Shown here: positions 18,410 through 27,646 of the stretch, piece by piece
How positions within the stretch are numbered: position 1 is the stretch's first letter
Layout of the letters: each line of letters starts with the position of its first letter
Assembly (NCBI RefSeq): GCF_008327685.1
Contig: NZ_BDDE01000011.1
Span: forward strand, 608,774-672,773
Reading direction: 5' to 3'
Length of the DNA stretch: 64,000 bases
From: Actinomadura sp. K4S16
GTDB lineage: Bacteria > Actinomycetota > Actinomycetes > Streptosporangiales > Streptosporangiaceae
The notes under the pieces: generated by a model
Database searches by the model: none
Seen by the model: the letters and a program-made list of their open reading frames with translations, nothing else
What the model was told of the DNA's origin: nothing
Program-made: the position numbers and the translations under genes

Positions 18410-19313
18410 CCTCGTTCTCGACGCCGCGGGCGACCTCGATGAGGCCGCGCATGGCGTCCTTGACGAGCGGGTTGGTGTTGGTGGTGCGGCGCAGCACGGT
18501 GACGTGCCGCCGCGGGGAGCGGCGGCTGAGCCGCAGCGTCCGCAGCCCCGGCGCCGGGACGCAGCCGAGCGCCGGCACGAGCGCGATGCCGAGGCCGCAC
18601 GCGACCAGCCCGCACACCACTGCGTAGTCGTTGCTGCGGAACGCGATGTTGGGCGTGAACCCGGCCGTGCCGCACAGCCGCAGCAGGGCCTGCGCGCCCG
18701 AGCTCTCGGGGCGGCTCGCGATCCACGTCTCCGACCGCAGGTCCCGCAGCCGGACGGTGCGGCCCCCGGCGAGGGGGTGGTCCCGCGGGACGCACAGCAC
18801 CAGGTTCTCGTCCATCACCGGCGTCTCCACGATCTGGTCGGGCCAGGTGCGCGGGAACAGGTCGTACCGGTAGACGAGCTGGAGGTCGAGGTCGCCGTCG
18901 AGCAGCTCGGGCAGCAGCTCGTCTGGCTCGCCCTCCGCCAGCGTGATGTCGATGCCGGGCCGCACGCGCGACAGCTCCGCCAGCACCCGCGGAAGGATGC
19001 GGGCGCTGGCGGTCGGGAAGCTGCCGAGCTGCAGGGCGCCGCGCTCGCCGCTGGCGACCGTGCGCAGCTCCCGCTCCAGCGTGTCGAGCGCCGACAGCAC
19101 GTCGTTGCCCTTGCTGACCATCAGGAACGCGGCGCTCGTCGGGCGCACGCTGCGGGCCCGGCGCTCGAACAGCACCAGGCCGCAGGCGCGCTCCAGGGCG
19201 GCGATCTGCTGGGAGACGGCGGACGCGGTGTACCCGAGGTTGCGGGCCGCGTCCGCGAACGAGCCGGTGCGGACGACCTCGCGCACCGTCTGGATGTGCA
19301 GGGGACTGATCAT
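18387..19313 (-). CDS. LysR-family transcriptional regulator
   Basis: A 308-residue LysR protein. The winged helix-turn-helix occupies residues 3-62 (FADAARNLGYTASAVSQQIAALE), followed by a two-lobed effector domain beginning near residue 92 (LQLGSFPTASARILP). It closes the E1/ALDH/amino-acid dehydrogenase locus and converges on the amino-acid dehydrogenase gene with a 23-bp overlap. A 16-bp palindrome sits 11-26 bp upstream of its ATG, and a T-N11-A box lies in the divergent promoter at 14425. Together these suggest control of the locus and of itself. Confidence 0.85.
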   Translation of the reverse strand: MISPLHIQTVREVVRTGSFADAARNLGYTASAVSQQIAALERACGLVLFERRARSVRPTSAAFLMVSKGNDVLSALDTLERELRTVASGERGALQLGSFPTASARILPRVLAELSRVRPGIDITLAEGEPDELLPELLDGDLDLQLVYRYDLFPRTWPDQIVETPVMDENLVLCVPRDHPLAGGRTVRLRDLRSETWIASRPESSGAQALLRLCGTAGFTPNIAFRSNDYAVVCGLVACGLGIALVPALGCVPAPGLRTLRLSRRSPRRHVTVLRRTTNTNPLVKDAMRGLIEVARGVENEVSGATGP

Positions 19314-19323
19314 GGGCGCACCC

Positions 19324-19339
19324 CGTTCAGCGCTGAACG
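19324..19339. promoter_or_regulatory. Perfect 16-bp palindrome upstream of the LysR gene
   Basis: CGTTCAGC (19324-19331) is followed directly by GCTGAACG (19332-19339), a perfect even palindrome ending 11 bp before the LysR start. The location fits autorepression. Its sequence is unrelated to the TTGGG box at 14425, so the same protein need not bind both. Confidence 0.5.
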
Positions 19340-19408
19340 TGACCGTCTCCCCCGCAGACGCCTCCCTCCATGCGTATCATCCCGCGGGCCGGGGCCCCAG
19401 TCCCAAGA

Positions 19409-21448
19409 TCAGTCGTGCCGCGGGCGCTTGGCCACCAGCGTCAGCACGTCGTACTTGGCGACCGAGGCCCCCTCCTGGTTCGTGACGTCGGTGTCCCAGC
19501 GGACCTCGCCGTAGTCGGCCCCCTCGCGCGGCGTGATCTGCTTGGCCGTCAGGGTGACGGTCAGCTCGTCGCCCGGCTTGACGGGCGTGAGGAACCGGAG
19601 GTTCTCCAGGCCGTAGTTCGCCAGGACGGGCCCCGGGGACGGCTCCACGAACAGTCCGGCCGCGAACGACACGACGAGGTAGCCGTGCGCGACCCGCCCG
19701 CCGAAGAACGGGTTGGCCCTGGCGGCCTCCTCGTCCGTGTGGGCGTAGAAGGTGTCGCCGGTGAACTCGGCGAAGTGCTCCACGTCGTCGAGGGTGACGA
19801 CGCGGGGGCCGCCGACGGCGGTGTCGCCGACTTGCAGGTCCTCGAGGTGCTTGCGGAACGGGTGCTCGTCGGTGACGGTGCGGTCGGTGCCGGGGACCCA
19901 GCGCCCGGTGATCGAGGTGAGCATCGCCGGCCCGGCCTGGACGGCGGTGCGCCGCATGTGGTGCACCACCCCGCGGATCCCGCCCATCTCCTCGCCGCCG
20001 CCGGCGCGCCCGGGGCCGCCGTGGACGAGCGCGGGCAGGGGCGAGCCGTGCCCGGTCGACTCCTTGGCGTCCTCGGCGTTCAGCACGAGCAGGCGGCCGT
20101 GCCACGGCGCGGCGCCGAGCACGACCTTCCGGGCGAACTCCGCGTCGCCGGTCACGACCGACCCGGCGAGGCTGCCGCGCCCGCGCGCGGCCAACTCCAC
20201 CGCCTGCTCGGCGCCCTCGTACGGCATCAGCGTGCTGACCGGCCCGAACGCCTCGACCTCGTGCGGCTCGGCGCGGCCGGCGTCGTCGGCGCGCAGCAGC
20301 ACCGGGGAGATGAACGCGCCGCGCTCGGCGTCCGCGCCCACGACCTCGACCCGCTCGGGGTCGCCGAACACGACGCGGCCGGCGTCCATGAGGGCCTTCA
20401 GGGAGCGGCGCACCTCCTCGCGCTGGTCGAGCGTGGCGAGCGCGCCCATCCGCACGGCGGGGTCGGACGGGTTCCCGACGACGACCTTCGCCAGCCGCTC
20501 CCGGACGGCCTCGGTGACGTCGTCCATCAGCGCGGCGGGGACGAGCGCCCGGCGGATCGCCGTGCACTTCTGGCCCGCCTTCACGGTCATCTCCGCGACG
20601 AGCTGCTTGACGTACAGGTCGAACTCCGCCGTGCCGGGCACCGCGTCCGGCCCGAGGACCGAGCAGTTCAGCGAGTCGGCCTCGGCGTTGAACCGGACCG
20701 CGTTCCCCACGATGACGGGGTGGGTGCGCAGCAGCCGGGCCGTCGACGCCGACCCGGTGAACCCGACGATGTCCTGCTCGGTGAGGTGGTCGAGCAGGTC
20801 GCGCGGCTCCCCGCAGACCATCTGCACCGAGCCCTCGGGCAGGATCCCGGCCTCGACGATCAGCTCGACCAGCCGGGCGGTCAGGTAGGCGGTCTGGCTC
20901 GCCGGCTTGATCAGGCTCGGCACCCCCGCGAGGAACGCGGGCGCGAGCTTCTCCAGCGGACCCCACACCGGGAAGTTGAACGCGTTGATCTGCACCGCGA
21001 CGCCGTGCGACGGCGTGCACAGGTGCTGCCCGACGAACGTCCCGCCCTTGCCGAGCGGCTCCACGGCGCCCTCGACCAGCACCGTGTCGTTCGGCAGCTC
21101 CCGCTTGCCCTTGCTCGCGTAGGCGAACAGGACGCCGATGCCGCCGTCCACGTCGAACTTCGAGTCGCCCAGCGTCGCGCCCGTCCTGGCCGACAGCGCG
21201 TACAGCTCCTCGCGGTGCTCCCGCAGGTGGGACGCGAGCGCCTTCAGCAGGGCCGCGCGCTGGTGGAAGGTGAGCTCCCTCAGCACCGGGCCGCCGACCG
21301 AGCGCCCGTACTCCAGGGCGGCGCCCATGTCGATCCCCGCCGAGGAGATCCGGGCGACCTCCTCCCCGGTGACGGCGTCGTGCAACGGCGCCCCCTCGTC
21401 CTCCGGGGAACGCCAGGAACCCGACACGTAACTGCGCAGCACGACCAC
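19409..21448 (-). CDS. paaZ: PaaZ: bifunctional oxepin-CoA hydrolase / 3-oxo-5,6-didehydrosuberyl-CoA semialdehyde dehydrogenase
   Basis: A two-domain protein of the aerobic phenylacetyl-CoA ring-cleavage pathway. Residues 1-515 are an aldehyde dehydrogenase (VAVQINAFNFPVWGPLEKL, GFTGSASTARLL, nucleophile in GQKCTAIRR). Residues 535-679 are a MaoC-type hydratase (FAEFTGDTFYAHTDEEAARA, FFGGRVAHGYL). The GTG at 21448 is preferred over upstream ATGs at 21493 and 21478 because a strong AAGGAGG lies five bases ahead and the protein then begins VVVLRSYVSGSW, giving 679 residues, the usual length. No other paa gene is in the window, so the ring epoxidase must be elsewhere. Confidence 0.93.
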   Translation of the reverse strand: MVVLRSYVSGSWRSPEDEGAPLHDAVTGEEVARISSAGIDMGAALEYGRSVGGPVLRELTFHQRAALLKALASHLREHREELYALSARTGATLGDSKFDVDGGIGVLFAYASKGKRELPNDTVLVEGAVEPLGKGGTFVGQHLCTPSHGVAVQINAFNFPVWGPLEKLAPAFLAGVPSLIKPASQTAYLTARLVELIVEAGILPEGSVQMVCGEPRDLLDHLTEQDIVGFTGSASTARLLRTHPVIVGNAVRFNAEADSLNCSVLGPDAVPGTAEFDLYVKQLVAEMTVKAGQKCTAIRRALVPAALMDDVTEAVRERLAKVVVGNPSDPAVRMGALATLDQREEVRRSLKALMDAGRVVFGDPERVEVVGADAERGAFISPVLLRADDAGRAEPHEVEAFGPVSTLMPYEGAEQAVELAARGRGSLAGSVVTGDAEFARKVVLGAAPWHGRLLVLNAEDAKESTGHGSPLPALVHGGPGRAGGGEEMGGIRGVVHHMRRTAVQAGPAMLTSITGRWVPGTDRTVTDEHPFRKHLEDLQVGDTAVGGPRVVTLDDVEHFAEFTGDTFYAHTDEEAARANPFFGGRVAHGYLVVSFAAGLFVEPSPGPVLANYGLENLRFLTPVKPGDELTVTLTAKQITPREGADYGEVRWDTDVTNQEGASVAKYDVLTLVAKRPRHD

Positions 21449-21566
21449 TGGGACCTCCTTGTCCTTAGCTCTGACCATTCTTGCCGCTTCCAAGCTTCCT
21501 TCACGCCTCGCAGACCTGACAGCCGGGGCCCCGATCCTTTGTGTACTCCCGCACCGCCGGGGCGGG

Positions 21567-24500
21567 TCACCTGTTCGCGACGACGTTCCAGGCGTCCTGG
21601 CGGACGTCCACGTGGGGGGACCGGCGCAGGCCGTCCAGGAGGTCCCCCCATTCGCCGGCCCATCCGGCGGCCGAGCCGCCCGACCGGACGACGCCGACGG
21701 CGAGCAGGTGCGAGGCGGCGTCGCCGCGTGCGGTGAGGGCGCGGGCGGCGGGCAGGAGCCGGCCGGGCCCGCCGCTCCCCCGCGCGCCGAGCGCGTGGTC
21801 CAGCCGCCGGTCGGCGACCCTGGCGGCCAGGACGGGGCGGTCGCGCAGCAGGCCCGCCAGGGCCCCGAGCTCCTCGGCGATGCGCTCGGGTGAGGCGTCG
21901 CCGCCGTTCAGGCGGGCGGACAGGAGCGCGACGTCCGCGGCGCCGGCGACGTGCAGGGGGTGCCTCGCGAGCATCTCCACCACGCGGCGGGCGAGTGGCG
22001 CGTCCGGCCGGCCGGCGATCGCGTGGGCCACGGCCGCGACCCGCGCCCGCGCGCGCTCGCCCGGCTCGGCGGCGAGCAGGGCGGACAGCACGCCGAGCGC
22101 CTCCTCCGCCACCGAGCCCGCCCGCACCAGGGCGTTGAGGACGGGCAGCTCATCGTCCCCGGCGGGGTCGGAGGGGTCGGCGACGGCGGCGAGGACGGCG
22201 CCGACGTCACCGGTGTACCAGCGGACCCACGCGGCGAACGCCTTGGACGCCCGGAACCGCACGCCGGGGCCGTCCGCCGCCGCGCCGAGCCTGCGGACCA
22301 GTGCGGCGTAAGCGGGACGGTGCGCGGGCGCGTACTCCGAGGGCTTCGCCTGGAAGAGCGCGCGCAGCAGCGGTTCCGAGGCGTACGGGCCCGCGGCGGC
22401 GCCCAGTGCGGCGAGCGCGCGGGGGGTCCTCCGGCATCCTCCGGAGCGCCGCCGCGACCGCGATGCGGACGTCCGGGTGGAGACCGGGGTCGTCCCACGC
22501 GCGCAGCAAGGTCTCCGCCGCGCCGGGGACCCGCAGCCGTTCGATGAGCCGGGCCGCCTGCTTGCGGACGGCCACCGTGCGGTCCGGGCCGGTCAGCGCC
22601 TCCGCCAGGACGGGACCGAGGCGCGACGGCGGCACCGCGGCGGCGGCCCGTGCCAGCGCCGCCGCCGCGACCACCGATCGCGGGCCCCGGGCGTGGCGCA
22701 GGAGCACGGCGAGGGCCTCGGCAGGACGGTCCGAGACCGCCATGGCCTCCAGCGCGGCCTCGGCGAGGGCGGGCTCGCCGTCCCCGTCCGCTCGGGCGTC
22801 GAGGTGGTCCAGGCAACCGGGCAGCCGGCCGAGCGAGGCGACGGCGGCGGCCCTGGCGCCGACAGGTCCCGCCGAGGCCGCCAGCAGGTCCCGCATGCGC
22901 CCGGCCTGGTGCGGCGTCCACCGGCCGGGCTGCTGCGGCTGGATCGCGGGGACCCCGCCCGGGTCCCCGAACCGGCCCGTCCGGGCGCGTTCCAGGGCGG
23001 GCAGGAGCAGGTCGGTGCGGCGGCCGGCGACGACGCGCCAGACCTCGGGCAGGGCGATCGCGGAGGGGTCGGCCGCCACCAGTGCCGCGGCGCGGCGCTC
23101 GCGCTCCACCGGGTCGGCGAGCCACAGTGCCGCGGCCTCGCGGGCGAGCGGCTCGGGCGCCGCGCGGACCGCCGTCCGCAGCAGGCTCTGAAGGGCCGCC
23201 GACGCGAACGCCCGCCGCCCGAGCGCCCGTGCCAGCGCGACGACCACCTCGTGTTCACCTGGCCCGGGGCGCACTGCCGCGACCAGGTCGCGCTCCCGGC
23301 CGCGGGGCAGCACGCGGTCGAGGCGGTGGCCGTCGAGCGCCTCCGCCCCGTGCCGGGCAACCAGGCGGGCGTAGGCGCCGATCGCCCACCGGACGAGCGC
23401 GGGCCGCGCCGCGTGGGCGAGGAGGCGGTCCGCCAGAGTCCGCAGCCTCAGCCGGGTCGCCTGGGAGGAGTCCCGCGCGTCGACGGCCGCGGCGGCTACC
23501 TCCTCCAGCGGCGCGGCGAACGCGTCGTCCAGGAGGCGGACCGGCACGGACGCCAAGGCCGCGAGGAGGTCCGCCCTCAGCGGGTCCCGCTCGTTGCGCG
23601 TGCGGCGCGCCAGTTCGGCGACGAGGTCGCGAAGGGCCGCGGCGTCGCCGGTGCGGGCGGTCGCCTCGACCAGGAGGGTGCGGGCGGGCCCGCGCAGCCT
23701 CGGGTCCCCGCCGAGCGCCGCCTCCCTCAGCGGCCCGGCCGCCTCCTCGTACGGGAGGTGGGCCGTGAGCTTCAGCGGGAGGGCCGGATCGTCCAGCCGG
23801 GATCGCGCTGAGTGCCACACCGAGCCGTGCCAGTCGAGCATCCGGCGCGCCTCGCCGGCCGCCCGGCCGGGGGGCAGGAGGGCGAGCAGCGGCAGCGCGG
23901 CAAGTCCCGGGTGCCCGCCTTCTCCCGCGAGGTCGTAGACCTCGGCCCGGCGGCGCGGCGGGACGTGCGCTAGGAGGTCGCGCAGCGCGTAGGGGCCGGC
24001 CTGGACGAACTCCCGGAGCTCCGGTGAGGGCAGGCGGCCCACATGCGCGAAGTACGCGGCCGGGAGCCGGCCCCGGCGACCCGTCCGCCGCACCGCCCGG
24101 GCGGCCCTGACGGCGTCCGCTCTGAACAGCGCCGGGAGCAGGGTGCGCGGCAGCTGCGCCAGTGCCGGGCGGGAGCCGTTCGCCTCCAGCAGTCCCAGCA
24201 GCCCCGCCGGATCGCGGCGGGCCAGCTCCGGGAGGCCGGCCCGGCAGCGCCTCCACCAGGACCATTCGTGCGCCCGGTCACGGCCGCGCGCGAGGAGGGC
24301 ATCGGGGTGCCGTCCGGCCAGGGCGCGCCACGCGGTGACCGCGTGCTCCAGGTCGGGCAGGAGGCGCGCGACCGTCCCGCTCGTGCAGGCCGGCAGGAGC
24401 GCGGCGGCTTCGCGATCGCCCCAGCGGGCGCGGACGTCCGGCAGGAGCCGGTCGGCGAGCCCCGCGCGGCCGCAGTGGCGGAGCGTCCGGTAGAACGCGC

Positions 24501-24672
24501 GGCGCAGGTCGGCGGGGGCGTCGTCCAGCACCGCCGCGGCGGCGTCGTCGGAGACGGGCAGCGTGCGGACGGCCCGCAGAGCCGCACGGCGCAGCGCCAT
24601 GTCGGGGCCCGCGAGGACGCGTTCCAGATGGTGCGCACGGCAAGCCGTCTGCCCTGAAATACTCCTGACCAT
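21567..24672 (-). pseudogene. Large HEAT-repeat-like protein, interrupted by a frameshift in a G6 tract
   Basis: An alpha-helical repeat protein of about 1030 residues, made of degenerate Ala/Leu/Arg-rich 30-40 residue helical pairs (for example ALAVLLRHARGPRSVVAAAALA, MRRAALRAVRTLP-type units). Frame 1 runs from 24672 to about 22427 and then becomes an Arg-rich nonsense tail. A second frame carries homologous-looking helices from about 22421 to the stop at 21567. The switch point is a run of six G at 22421-22426; five G would restore one continuous frame reading RMPEDPRALAALGAA. It may be a true mutation, a sequencing error, or a slippery site. The start is uncertain: ATG 24672 overlaps the divergent gene's ATG, and ATG 24600 is an alternative. 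Function unknown. Confidence 0.7.
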
Positions 24673-25696
24673 GACCTTTGTGGCAGACAGTGGGCGATAC
24701 GAGCGGCTCCCCTACCGACGGTGCGGGCGGAGCGGGCTGCGGCTTCCGGCGATCTCGCTGGGGCTGTGGCACAACTTCGGCGACGACCGGCCGCTGGACG
24801 TCCAGCGGGCCATCCTGCGGCGGGCGTTCGACCTCGGCGTCACGCACTTCGACCTCGCCAACAACTACGGGCCGCCGTACGGGTCCGCCGAGACCAACTT
24901 CGGCCGGATCATGCGCGAGGACCTCGCCCCCTACCGGGACGAGCTGATCATCTCGACCAAGGCGGGCTACGACATGTGGCCCGGCCCCTACGGCGAGTGG
25001 GGGTCGCGCAAGTACCTGCTCGCGAGCCTCGACCAGTCGCTGCGCCGGATGGGGGTCGACTACGTCGACATCTTCTACAGCCACCGCTTCGACCCGGAGA
25101 CGCCGCTGGAGGAGACGATGGGGGCGCTGGACCGCGCCGTCCGGTCCGGCAAGGCGCTGTACGCGGGCATCTCGTCCTACTCCCCCGAGCGCACCGCCGA
25201 GGCGGCGGCGATCCTGCGGGAGATGGGTACCCCGCTGCTGATCCACCAGCCGTCCTACTCGATGCTCAACCGCTGGATCGAGGGCGGGCTGCTCGGCACC
25301 CTCGACCGGGTGGGGGCCGGCTGCATCGCGTTCTCGCCGCTGGCGCAGGGGATGCTGACCGGCAAGTACCTCGACGGCGTCCCGGAGGGGTCCCGGGCGA
25401 GCAAGGGCACGTCGCTGTCCACGGGCCTGCTCACCGAGGACAACCTCCGGCACGTCCGCACGCTGAACGAGATCGCCGGGGCGCGCGGGCAGTCGCTCGC
25501 CCAGATGGCGCTGGCCTGGTCGCTGCGCGACGGCCGGGTCACCTCGGCGCTGATCGGCGCGAGCAGCGTCGCGCAGCTGGAGGAGAACCTCGCCGCCCTC
25601 GACCGGCTCGACTTCACCCCCGACGAGCTCGCCGCGATCGACCGGGACGCCGTCGAGGCGGGCATCAACATCTGGGCGGCCTCCAGCGCCGGCTGA
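24671..25696 (+). CDS. Aldo/keto reductase, L-glyceraldehyde-3-phosphate reductase-like
   Basis: A 341-residue aldo-keto reductase of the YghZ/Gpr (AKR14-like) group. It starts MTFVADSGRYERLPYRRCGRSG and then LPAISLGLWHNFGD, a highly typical opening. Catalytic tetrad elements are visible: Asp in FDLANNYG with its Tyr, Lys in ISTKAGYDMWPGPYG, His in FYSHRFD. NADPH contacts include SPLAQGMLTGKYL. It reduces small aldehydes such as L-glyceraldehyde 3-phosphate or methylglyoxal. Its ATG (24671-24673) overlaps the opposite-strand ATG of the HEAT-like gene, and only a weak ribosome site is present, but the N-terminal family match supports this start. Confidence 0.87.
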   Translation: MTFVADSGRYERLPYRRCGRSGLRLPAISLGLWHNFGDDRPLDVQRAILRRAFDLGVTHFDLANNYGPPYGSAETNFGRIMREDLAPYRDELIISTKAGYDMWPGPYGEWGSRKYLLASLDQSLRRMGVDYVDIFYSHRFDPETPLEETMGALDRAVRSGKALYAGISSYSPERTAEAAAILREMGTPLLIHQPSYSMLNRWIEGGLLGTLDRVGAGCIAFSPLAQGMLTGKYLDGVPEGSRASKGTSLSTGLLTEDNLRHVRTLNEIAGARGQSLAQMALAWSLRDGRVTSALIGASSVAQLEENLAALDRLDFTPDELAAIDRDAVEAGINIWAASSAG

Positions 25697-25720
25697 GCGC
25701 CGCCGGCGATCGGGGCGCGC

Positions 25721-25754
25721 GCATCGACCGGGCGCGGCGTGCATCGACCGGGCG
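25721..25754 (+). repeat. Two 14-bp direct repeats, 20-bp period
   Basis: GCATCGACCGGGCG occurs at 25721-25734 and 25741-25754 in the short gap before the PEBP gene. It may be a small tandem duplication or paired binding half-sites. Confidence 0.6.
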
Positions 25755-25774
25755 GCAGGGGGCACGAGCAGCTC

Positions 25775-26227
25775 ATGGAGGAGATGACGCTGCGGAGCTC
25801 CGCGTTCACCGACCACACGCTCATGCCGTCGGACTACTCCCACGACAGCGGGGACCTCTCGCCGCCGCTGGAGTGGTCGCCCGCCCCCGAGGAGGTGGTG
25901 GAGCTGGCCCTGGTGTGCGAGGACCCGGACGCCCCGGTCGGCACGTTCGCCCACTGGCTGGTCGCCGGCATCGACCCCGTGACCACCGGGCTGGACGCCG
26001 GGGAGCCGCCGACCGGCGCCGTCCTCGGGCGCAACGACTTCGGCGCCGAGGGCTACGGCGGGCCGAAGCCGCCGGTGGGCGACGACCCGCACCGGTACTT
26101 CTTCCGGCTGTACGGGCTGTCGGAGCCGTCCGGGCTGCGGGACGGCTTCACCGCCGAGGACCTGCGCGACGCCGTCGAGGACAAGGTCGTCGCATCGGGG
26201 ACGCTCGTCGGCACCTACGCGAGGTGA
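25775..26227 (+). CDS. PEBP family (YbhB/YbcL, Raf kinase inhibitor-like) protein
   Basis: A 150-residue phosphatidylethanolamine-binding-protein fold. Signature pieces: LSPPLEWSPAPEEVVELALVCEDPDAP (the DPD motif), FAHWLVAGID, and the GPKPPVGDDPHRYFFRLYGL ligand-pocket strand. Bacterial members are small cytosolic proteins of unclear function. The start is ambiguous between ATG 25775 and ATG 25784. The latter follows a GGAGGAG but with short spacing; the former has an AGGGGG about 11 bases upstream. It may be co-transcribed with the upstream aldo-keto reductase and is followed after 3 bp by a small membrane-protein gene. Confidence 0.85.
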   Translation: MEEMTLRSSAFTDHTLMPSDYSHDSGDLSPPLEWSPAPEEVVELALVCEDPDAPVGTFAHWLVAGIDPVTTGLDAGEPPTGAVLGRNDFGAEGYGGPKPPVGDDPHRYFFRLYGLSEPSGLRDGFTAEDLRDAVEDKVVASGTLVGTYAR

Positions 26228-26230
26228 GCC

Positions 26231-26635
26231 ATGGGCGGCACCGGGGCCGGCGGGCCCGACCGGAACGGACCCGAGCGCCACGAGCCGGAGCGGCGCGAGT
26301 CCGGAGGGCGCGAGCCGGAGCGGCGCGAGCCCGGGTGGGACGAGCCCGAGCGGCACGACATCGGCCGCAACGAGCCCGGGTGGCACGGACCCGGGTCGCA
26401 CGGACCGTACCCGCACGAGCAGCCGCGCGGCGACGAGCCGGTGACCGCGCGCAGCCCGCTGGCCCTGCGCGCGGTCCTGTCCACGGTCGCGCTGGTCGGC
26501 GCGGTGGCAGCCGCGATCGTGTTCGCGGTGAACGGTTCGGGCGACGGCTCCTGGACCGCGGCGGGCATCTGCGCGGCCGTCGCCGTGATCGCCGCCGTCG
26601 ACCTGGTGGTGATCGCCCGGCGCGCCCGCCACTGA
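26231..26635 (+). CDS. Small membrane protein with N-terminal decapeptide repeats (DUF6343-like core)
   Basis: A 134-residue protein. Residues 1-70 are hydrophilic and rich in Glu, Pro, Arg, Gly and His. Four consecutive ten-residue units start EPERRESGGR, EPERREPGWD, EPERHDIGRN and EPGWHGPGSH. The second half, from GDEPVTARSPLALRAVL, has two hydrophobic helices (about residues 80-100 and 110-127) and an Arg/His tail, so it is a double-spanning membrane protein. The PVTARSPLALR stretch recalls the actinobacterial DUF6343 family, an assignment from memory. It starts three bases after the PEBP stop with GGTGAG upstream. No function is known to me. Confidence 0.7.
   Translation: MGGTGAGGPDRNGPERHEPERRESGGREPERREPGWDEPERHDIGRNEPGWHGPGSHGPYPHEQPRGDEPVTARSPLALRAVLSTVALVGAVAAAIVFAVNGSGDGSWTAAGICAAVAVIAAVDLVVIARRARH
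26282..26401 (+). repeat. Four tandem 30-bp (10-residue) repeats inside the small membrane-protein gene
   Basis: In-frame units at 26282-26311, 26312-26341, 26342-26371 and 26372-26401. The first two share an exact 19-base match (starting 26281 and 26311); the third is close and the fourth diverged. Each begins with the codons for Glu-Pro. Confidence 0.75.
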
Positions 26636-26644
26636 GCCGGCGGG

Positions 26645-27538
26645 TCAGTGCCGGTGGTCGGGCTCCGCGACCCCGGGGTCGGCGAGCAGCCGGCCGATCC
26701 GGTCCCGGCTCTCCTCGTCGGTCGGCGTGTAGACGACCAGGCGCGCGTTCGGCGACGCGGTGATGTCCATGCTCGTGGTGCGCGTCCGGATCTCGCCGAC
26801 GGCGCGGTGCCGGAAGAGCTTCACGGTCGGCCCCGGCAGCGCGACGTCGTGGGACGCCCACAGCCGCGCGAACATGGGGCTGGCCGCCTGCAGGCGCCGG
26901 ACGAGGTCCTTCCAGCCCGGCTCGTCCAAATGCCTGCTGTAGCGGTGCCGGAAGACGGCGACGTGGTCGGGCGCGGCCTTCTCCAGGTTCGCGACCGGGT
27001 TGCAGCACGGCGGCAGCGTGAACACCATCCACAGCGTGTTGCGCTCGCACGGCCGGGCCCGCACCACGTGCGGGAAGATCGCGGCGTAGGCGGCGTTCCA
27101 GGCCAGGATGTCCGAGCGGGCGTTGGCGACCGCCGCGGGCATCGGCACGAGCGCGTCCAGGATCGCCTGGACGTCCTCGGGGAGGGTCTCGGCGTGCTCC
27201 TCGACCGCGGCGTCCGGGATGTCGGCCAGCCGGTACAGGTGCTCGCGCTCGGCGCCGTCGAGCCGCAGGGTGCGCGCCACGGCGTCCAGCACCTGGGTGC
27301 TGGCGTTGATCGGGCGGCCCTGCTCCAGCCATGTGTACCAGGTGACGCCCACCCCTGCGAGCTGGGCGACCTCCTCTCGGCGCAGTCCGGGCGTGCGGCG
27401 TCGGGGGCCCGGCGGCATCCCGACGTCCTCGGGGGTGATCCGCTCGCGCCGGCTGCGCAGGAACGCCGCCAGTTCCGTGCGGCGGCGCGGGCCCGCGCCG
27501 TTGCGGCGGGCGGTGGGCGCGGCGGGCGCACTCGTCAT
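26645..27538 (-). CDS. MmyB-type helix-turn-helix regulator
   Basis: A 297-residue XRE-type regulator. The N-terminal helix-turn-helix spans about residues 20-100 (LRREEVAQLAGVGVTWYTWLEQGRPI) and is followed by an MmyB-like ligand-binding domain with ANARSDILAWNAAY, TLWMVFTLP and GEIRTRTTSMDI. These regulators commonly sit divergently from a transporter or dehydrogenase gene that they control, and here the neighbour is a DHA2 exporter. ATG 27538 is chosen because GGGGGAG lies five bases upstream; the in-frame GTG at 27544 would be too close to it. Confidence 0.87.
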   Translation of the reverse strand: MTSAPAAPTARRNGAGPRRRTELAAFLRSRRERITPEDVGMPPGPRRRTPGLRREEVAQLAGVGVTWYTWLEQGRPINASTQVLDAVARTLRLDGAEREHLYRLADIPDAAVEEHAETLPEDVQAILDALVPMPAAVANARSDILAWNAAYAAIFPHVVRARPCERNTLWMVFTLPPCCNPVANLEKAAPDHVAVFRHRYSRHLDEPGWKDLVRRLQAASPMFARLWASHDVALPGPTVKLFRHRAVGEIRTRTTSMDITASPNARLVVYTPTDEESRDRIGRLLADPGVAEPDHRH

Positions 27539-27590
27539 CGTCACTCCCCCAGCCTGACTCCGACCGGCGTGCTCTTCCAGGTGCTGTCAG

Positions 27591-27621
27591 TACCAGTATC
27601 GGCAGGCTCTCGTTACCGGTA
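27591..27621. promoter_or_regulatory. Paired TACCRGTA sites in the divergent regulator / exporter promoter
   Basis: TACCAGTA (27591-27598) and TACCGGTA (27614-27621) are near-identical palindromic octamers spaced 23 bp start to start, about two helical turns. The second is part of a longer palindrome, ACCGGTACCGGT (27615-27626). They lie between the MmyB regulator and the exporter and are probable regulator binding sites. Confidence 0.55.
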
Positions 27622-27646
27622 CCGGTCTCCGAGCACGCTCGTACAC

